DNA of 64,000 bases from Thalassia testudinum (lineage: Eukaryota > Streptophyta > Magnoliopsida > Alismatales > Hydrocharitaceae): assembly GCA_037157565.1 (NCBI GenBank), contig JAZHRO010000013.1, positions 31,128,501-31,192,500 on the forward strand. Direction: 5' to 3'. This document shows, in pieces, positions 41,301 through 49,300 of the stretch (the stretch's first letter is position 1; every line of letters begins with the position of its first letter). Made by a program: the position numbers and the translations under genes. Under the pieces are notes generated by a model. The model saw only the letters and a program-made list of their open reading frames with translations. It was not told where the DNA came from and did not search any database.

Positions 41301-43261
41301 GTAGAATAATTGAAGTTGTTCGGAAAATTAGTGGTTGCTATTTTCATAAATTGAATTCTATTTTGTTGTTTTTTTCTTATTTAGAAGTAGGATTACCTCT
41401 CTATAAAAATAGAGGACCCTACCAATTATCATTTTGAGTTGATAAAATAAAAGTTTCTACATCAACAACTCCTCTCCATCTCTTTCTCCCTCTCTCTCTC
41501 AATTCCACACATGGAACTCAACGCACAAGAAGCCTCCGCCACGCTGTCGATTCTCCACATGGAATCAGAGCCATTGATTTACGCTCCATCTTCACGCACG
41601 TGGATCAAGAGAAGCAAGGAGGAGAGTTCACACAAAAAGAATTCTCTTTTATGTGTGAATACTTCATGCAAACACCTAGGCCATGCGATTTGTGGCTTCT
41701 TTATTCAACATGAGAGCTCTCTAAAAAAACTCCTTGAAAGACCTTGGTGCCTTGCACAAGGTCCAAGGAGTCAAGTAGGAGATTCCCAACAAGAAGATCC
41801 AACGCCTTATGTGGAGCACAAAAGTAAGGGGAGATTCATTGTCCAAAGAAGAAGATGGCAAAAAATGAGGCCTAAGTGTCAATTGGAGAAGGCAAAATAA
41901 TTGTCCAAGGTACGATGATCAAACTGTACGGAGTGTTCAATTACATCCTATAGGCAAGGGCATTCAAGATTTTCATGCACAAACAAGAGAAGCTACATGT
42001 ACTACTTGAAGCGCCTGAGAATAAGGATGCATCAAAGAAGAACAAGTTGGAGAAAGACAATTATCTCGTGATAAATTGGCTTATAAACTCAGTTGATCCA
42101 TCCATTGCCACCAGTATGCTATACAAGAAGTCGATGTTCAAGATGTGGGAGTCTTTGGAGAAGAGGTACTCCAAGAAATCCAGCAACGCCCACATCACCA
42201 ACCTTTATGCTTGTTTCTTGATGGCAAATCAAGGGGATCTTCCCCTTGATAAATATTACTTAAAGATGGAGGCGCTATTTGAGGAGCTTGAGATTTTCGA
42301 GCCCGTCTGTTGCAACAAGCAGACCACCACACTTGAGAGGTGGCATGCAACAAAGTTTCTATCGAGATTACATCCCCAATATCAATCGACACGTGATCAG
42401 ATTCTTACCTTGGATAAAAAGATGGATCTTGAAATGATTTATAGTCATCATGAGAAGCTTGGAGAACCAAAGGTGGCATCGATTACGATGTCCGAGAACA
42501 CCTTGTTAGTCACTACTGATGGTAGCGCTAATCATAGGAAAGGACGAGGTCGAGGCCCAGGTCAAGTCTTTCCACCATGTCAACACTGCAGGTTGGGATA
42601 AATTTGGGAGGCCTCCATGTGGGGCAACTAATTCCCAACGTCACTTCTCCCTCTCACCTGTAGATCTAGAGAAAATCTAAGCAGTGCTCCAAGAAGATAA
42701 GACGACCACAACGATTGTTGCAATGACTATTGAGGTTCTCCACGAGGCAACGACTTCAGAAGTTTAGACGTCATAAAAGGACTCTTTGTGGTTTCCAAAG
42801 AACTAGAGAAGGAAAGCTCACACGTGGAAGACGATGAAGAGTGATGGAGACTCTAGTCTTACCACAAGCCTAGCAAGTCATCAACCTACTCTGACCTCAA
42901 CTTGATGAGGAGTGTGAAGGCAGAAAAGGCCACGTGGACTGCCACGTGGCACAGTGACCATGTGGACTGCCACGTGGCATGGTTCACACATCCAATAAGG
43001 CCACCGACCTTGATATTTTGTGAGTTTTCTTAGTTAAAAAGTTTTGTCAACTTACGACATTTATTTGGTAGAATAATTGGAGTTGTTAGGATAATTAGTG
43101 GTTTCTAGTTTTAGTTAATTGGGATTTTGTTTTGTTGTTTTTCCTTATTTAGAAGTAAGATTGCCTCTCTATAAAAAGAGAGGACCCTACAATTATCATT
43201 TTGAGTTGATATAATAAAAGTTTTTACATCAACAACTCCTCTCCAACTCACTCCCACGCCG

Positions 43262-43310
<49 letters not shown>

Positions 43311-46300
43311 CCATGCATGGAACTCAACGCCCAAGAAGCCTCCACCACGCAGCCAATTCTCCACAATCATAAAGGGAAATAGTGAATGTGCTTGCGAGAG
43401 TGCCACTAAATCAGGGAGTGCAATCACATCTTTGGGATGCCAGGTTGTGATGCAATGAGGGTAAGGTTCTTTTCAAAAGTATATGCAATTTTGCATGTAG
43501 TTTTTCTACCAATATCCAAAAACCAATGAATAATGTCCTCATGGGTTCTTGTATTGTTGTTCTATAGCAGACAGACTCGGTTCCTTCATATGTTTTTTCT
43601 AAGCCAACCCATGCTATTCTTCTGTTCTCATTTGTATAATTCTGCATAAAAGACCCATTTTTTGAAGGGATTGAAAAACCAATTAATGCAGCCAGAGAAA
43701 GCTTCTGGTGAGGGACAGCAGTAGACAGTTGACCACAGTAGCAAGTTGGAGCTGGCAGATACTGCAACCATAAAGACAATCCTTCCCATACTTATGCTAC
43801 ATAGAGTGGCTACAATCAAGGTAAAAGAAAGAACCAAGGACAAGGATCAGAAATATACCTTTTCCTAGTGAGAGAATATTTTTCATTTTCACAAACAGAT
43901 CTATAGATATTTCTAAGTAGAAAGCTCTTGGCGCCTTTGAGAACCTAAATAAAAAGACAAAGTGGATGTTTTCAGACAAATAGGATCAAATTTACATTAA
44001 CAAAAATCTAATTAGGGAAATAAAACATTGTAGACAAGGACCTCAGGAGGTGGCTATAACGTACCTTTGACAGGAATGGGAGAGCATCTAATGCAGTCTT
44101 GAGAACAATAATGCTGGAAATCATCAATTGACTCTTTCTAGGATTGATTACTCCCACAACTTCATCAGTGACCTTTTTAGGTTTGAAGCAAAAGTGACAG
44201 AGCACTCTATCTAGACAGTACAATTTGAAAATAAATAAATAAATACCATGTCAGGCACCACAAAACCATTATGACAGCAATGACAAGGTATGCTCACCTG
44301 TTTCCTTGGGAAATTTACGAAGGCCTTGCGTGAGACCAAAGAATAGCTCCTCATTGCTCATTAGTTCATCCTGAAATGAATGGAACAAGAAGATGTCTTA
44401 TCCATACTATAACTCACAATTGGAGAGATGACACCTGCCATAGAAACTAGCAACTTATAATGTGCGACGGCCCAAAGCTCTATGCCATCCATATACTCAC
44501 TAATCAAGCATTGCCAAGCCACTAAACATAGTATCATCATTCCAAGCCAACCACAAACACACAAAAGCTTTTTCACAACATAATTACATCTTTACAGAAG
44601 TTCAAACTACAATGGATAAAAAACTATATGAGGAAAGATATTTTATAAGTATTCAAATAAGTGTTGTCAAAGGCAAAATGTGCTAAAAGACAAAGGGGGT
44701 CCAAAATGCCTGAGGCGCCAAGCACTAGCTCGCCCAAGAAAAATGAGGCACTTATACACACACACACACAAAGTAACCAAAATATGATATGTTGTGCATG
44801 AATATTTATAATATACATAATACATAAGTGCTTAGACAAACAAAATACACATACATATGGTAGGTGTGTGTATAGAGTTTCATGCATTTATATACACACA
44901 CATGCAAAAAATCATAGCATGCCATTAACAAGAATCTACGTACGCACACGTACCAACAAGTGCAAAAAATCTATGTAAACACGTACCAACAAGTGCAAAA
45001 AATCTACGTACGCACACGCATGTACACACGAGATGAAGTAAAATTACATGATACAGGATCATTGACAAGAAATCAAAAAAAGGAAAAATTATGGATTAGC
45101 ACTTGCCGACATAAGAAAGTACAAAAGCTCATAGCATGCCATCCATTTGCTACAATTATCTTTTTTAAAAGGTTACATGCTATAATCATACTAGAGAAAA
45201 TGAAGAGTTGCGATCAATGTAAATGATTGTTAACTAACCAAGCAATCAAGACGAGCATTAATGGTCCCGATATCTTTCAAAGGTTGCAACAGGTTTGCAC
45301 GAAGCAGTCTAGTCCTAATCAAATAACATAAAGCATTCACTAAAGGGGGGAATAACATTAAGAGTAAGAAATGAGAAAGAATCATATAGCAAAGCAAGGA
45401 TAAATTAGCAATTAGTTGGCAATTCAAGGAATTACAAAGTGTTTTATCGCCAGCTACCTTTCTGTTTTCACATCTTTAGATGTGGGATTACCATCTCAAC
45501 ATGTTCCTTCACTTATAGTCTTTGATGGCTCCTGCCAATGGAAAAACATAACATGGAGGTTCATTGTTGACCATTAGTCCAATTTGGATCTAGGACAACA
45601 TGGGAGCATCCAACTGAAACCCCTTTGGTTTGAGCAATGAGGCCAAATTGCTTATTGTTAGCCACCCTCACCACTTGCACATCTTTAGATGTGGGGTTAG
45701 TCTCTCAATACTTACAATACAACTAGGGAATTAATCATACTTAGGATAGACCTCATAATTATTATGTTAAAGTCTTGCTCCATGGTCTTTCACTTCAACT
45801 TTCCTACTTGCTCTCTAAGCATCAGAACTTTAATTATTGAAGATCTTCTGTATTGCACACAGTTTTATCAGTCATTTGCACAAGCTGCTCAAGCTAGGAA
45901 AATGATCATTTTTTAGATTAATATAATAATTGACCACTTTCTAAGTAACGTTCAGGAGTTAATCAACATCATCCATCAATTGCTACATGGGAATTTGGTG
46001 ATTGCGCAATGTAACGGTAAATATGATTCTCGAAAGAGTTCATTCATCAATTTTGGACCTTTTAAATATATGCATGTTCAAAGTACACAAAAAAGTGATG
46101 GATAGTCATGATGGCTGGATGGACATGGGATGGTAATTCTATTTCTTCGGAGATCAAAAAGACAATTAATGTAGCAATTTAGGAATTGTGATCTAAATGT
46201 GTTACTTTGGATGTAGATGCTCAAACATAAATTGCACCATCAGTTTGGAGTTATAGATAAATAGTGCAATATCAGAATAAAGGTGGATAGGAAAAATACT

Positions 46301-49300
46301 TTCAAAAAGGTGGATAGAAAAAAAATGTGCTGAACCACCTCTTAAAAGCCTCCCATCAGATGTATTTGTAAGTACAATGAGGATGTAATATATCATGAAT
46401 ATGAAGATGGCAAACAATTAATAGTGGAAAGAAAAATTATAGAAAGTAAGAAAAGGAAAGGAGCAGAGTGGCTTGATGGAGTCCTAAAGGATGGAGGCTA
46501 AGAGGGTAAGTGGCACTGCAGAACTCTATTCTAGTATATAGTATAGGTTTTACAAGGCAAACAACACAAGCACATCACTGGCACACATACCCTCCTATTG
46601 TTTTCGTTGTCTTTAGCATTTGAAAAAGACTTTTCTTTTTGTTGCTGCTTCCCCAAAGGCTGGAGTGCAATGGCTCTATTATTTCCAGGTTCTGTATGCT
46701 GCAAAGGATGCAAAGGTGCACAATCATATTAGATAACTCAACACCCACATAACTGAATTTATGCAAAGATAAAAATCATAAGATAGTCTAAAACTGTGAC
46801 CTATACCCTTCCGCCAAAGCGTGAATTACCTGGTAGTGTCAATGTTCATGTGATCGAAAGAGCCATTAAAAGTAACCTGGAGAAATAGGTAGATAGCAAT
46901 TTAAAAACTTGCGGCACAAAACAACAAAATTCACCTTGAAATCAGTATACTAGATCACTTGGTGATCCCTAAAGCTAAAACCCTATTTTTACCTTTCAGC
47001 ATTAGAATGAGCACTAAGACTATGGAACTTGCGCTCTTTCTTCCACGACGCTTCGATCCTTGTGATTTCTTTCCTTTCATATACAGATGCACAAAATCTC
47101 TTGAAACATTCCTACACACTTTTCCAAGCTCAATTCTCTAATCCAACTACTCTACTTTAGACACAATACTCAGCTAGAATGAACTCAACCTCTTTCAAAG
47201 CAGAAGGGACCAAAGCAAGAAACTCACTGGGACCTGTCTGAAAGTATCTAGACCAACTGAAATCTCTGACGTTCTACTTATACATCTCTGTTCTCCTCTT
47301 ATTACTCACCATCAAAAATCAATCATCAATGGGAAGGAGTAAACATGTTTGTGCATGTGAAGGTAAAAAATTAAAGGCTTAGAAAACCAATATGTATAGG
47401 AATAAAAAGGTCAAAGATTGTTAGGATCAGTCATTTGAGATCAATGGGCATCCGGAAAAGGTCGGACATTTTCGGGAAAAAAAAATACAAAGATAGTTGA
47501 AATCTTAAATCAGGCGGAAGCATAAATACAAAGCATAAAGATAATGTAGAATACTTAGGTTTACGTGGAAACCCCACTCACGAGGAGCAGGGAGAAAACC
47601 ACGGGAGAAGCGTCCAATGAGCGTGTTTTCTTTATATTTCTTCTCAAAGATAAATGAGATGAGTACACGTCTCTTTATAGGCCATCACACACACACACGA
47701 AGTCCATATTTTCCAATGTGACACTAAACCAACACACAATCCTCTCAACACTCCCCCTCAAGCTAGAGTATGGAATGCTCAACTTATAACACAAATAAAC
47801 CCACTCTACACAGCAGAACAAACAACACTCTGGACTGGTTCTTGCTTGTAGGCAGAAACACGAGCTAAAGCTGCTGGATGAACTGTAGCTGGCTCTAAAG
47901 ATCTGGTACTGGTGGCTCCCCGTTTGGTATCCTTGAAATTGGATCTTCCTCTGAAGACCTCGAAGGTGAATCTCCCTCTCTGGAGTCCACGAAACTAGAT
48001 CTCCCACATAGAAACCTCAAATGAGTCCTTACTCTGAGGACCTCGAAACTCTGGACCTCGCAGAGTTGGGTTTCTCACGTGGAGTCCAAGAACAAAAGGG
48101 ACTCCCAAGCGGGGGTGACTACAATAAGCTCCCACACTCCCCCTTTCTCCCATACTCGTATAAGAGAAGATAATAACAAAGAGAAGACAATAAAATATGA
48201 AAAACTAGAGGACTTCTCCAACTCTTCTCATAAAATTCATCATCCTTTTTTTTGAATTTTTTTCTCTCTATCTTTTTCCTTTTTTCTCTCTTCATTTTTT
48301 TCATTTTTTTTACTCTTTCCTTTTTTTCTTCTCTCTCTTCTTTTTTTTCTTTTTTGCTCATTTTGCTTTATCTTTTTTTTTAAATCTCTCTCCCCTTAGG
48401 GTTCAGGAGAACCTAACGCAGCAAACCAGCCGCCACCCCTCGTGCTGCTACGTGCCACCACATGGTGCCTTCCATCATCAACAACCATCATTGCTGCCTC
48501 CTCGTCCTGCGCAGAGCACCGCGCTCCTACCACCAGCGCCTCGCCACCTTGTCCGCTCCGGGTCTCCACAATGCTGGCGACGCTAATCGCGCCGCCTCCT
48601 GCAACCTTGCATCCTCACCATCGTCATCCTCGCCTTCAAGGAGTCCTACCACGACCTCCGCGACCGCGATCGCATCTTGCTCCTCAAGGACCGCCTATGA
48701 GATTGTGAACATCGCCTCGAGGCGCTAAGGAGGCAGTGGTCGCGGATCACCTCTACTGTCGGTTGCTTCACTGCCTAGCGTCGCCACTCCGCCACTGTAT
48801 GCGCCTCATCGCACGAATCTTCTCCACCTTCGCTGCCTGCAGTGGGCCACATGCACCCATGCCCGATCCATGCAGGCCCTCTCCTTAATCACCTTGCTCC
48901 TGCTGGACAATCTCACGTCGAGCTATCAGAGATCTCACACAATCTCTCCTCTTCATCTTCTCTTCGAACAAAAAACTCCTAAGAAAGATAAGCATGGAGA
49001 TGATAACCCAAGAATGAAGTGCTCTGATATCAAGTTGAAATCTTAAATCAAGTGGAAGCATAAATATCAAAGCATAAAGATAATATAGAACACTTGGGTT
49101 TACATGAAAACCCCACTCACGAGGAGCAAGAAGAAAACCACGAGAGAAGAGTCCAATGGGCGTGTTTTCTTTATATTTCTTTTCAAAGATAAATGGGAGG
49201 AGTATGTGCCAATTTATAGACCATCACACACACGAAGTCTACATTTTTTAATGTGACAATAAACCAACACACAATCCTCTCAACAAAGATTTCTTTGACG

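Noticed and set aside
43111..43314. ORF encoding an Arg-Glu repeat
   Set aside because: It is translation of the TC microsatellite in the 3' LTR of element F.
45469..45695. Twice-occurring palindrome CACATCTTTAGATGTG
   Set aside because: It is only two short copies in intron DNA with no other structure; a repeat remnant is likely but not shown.
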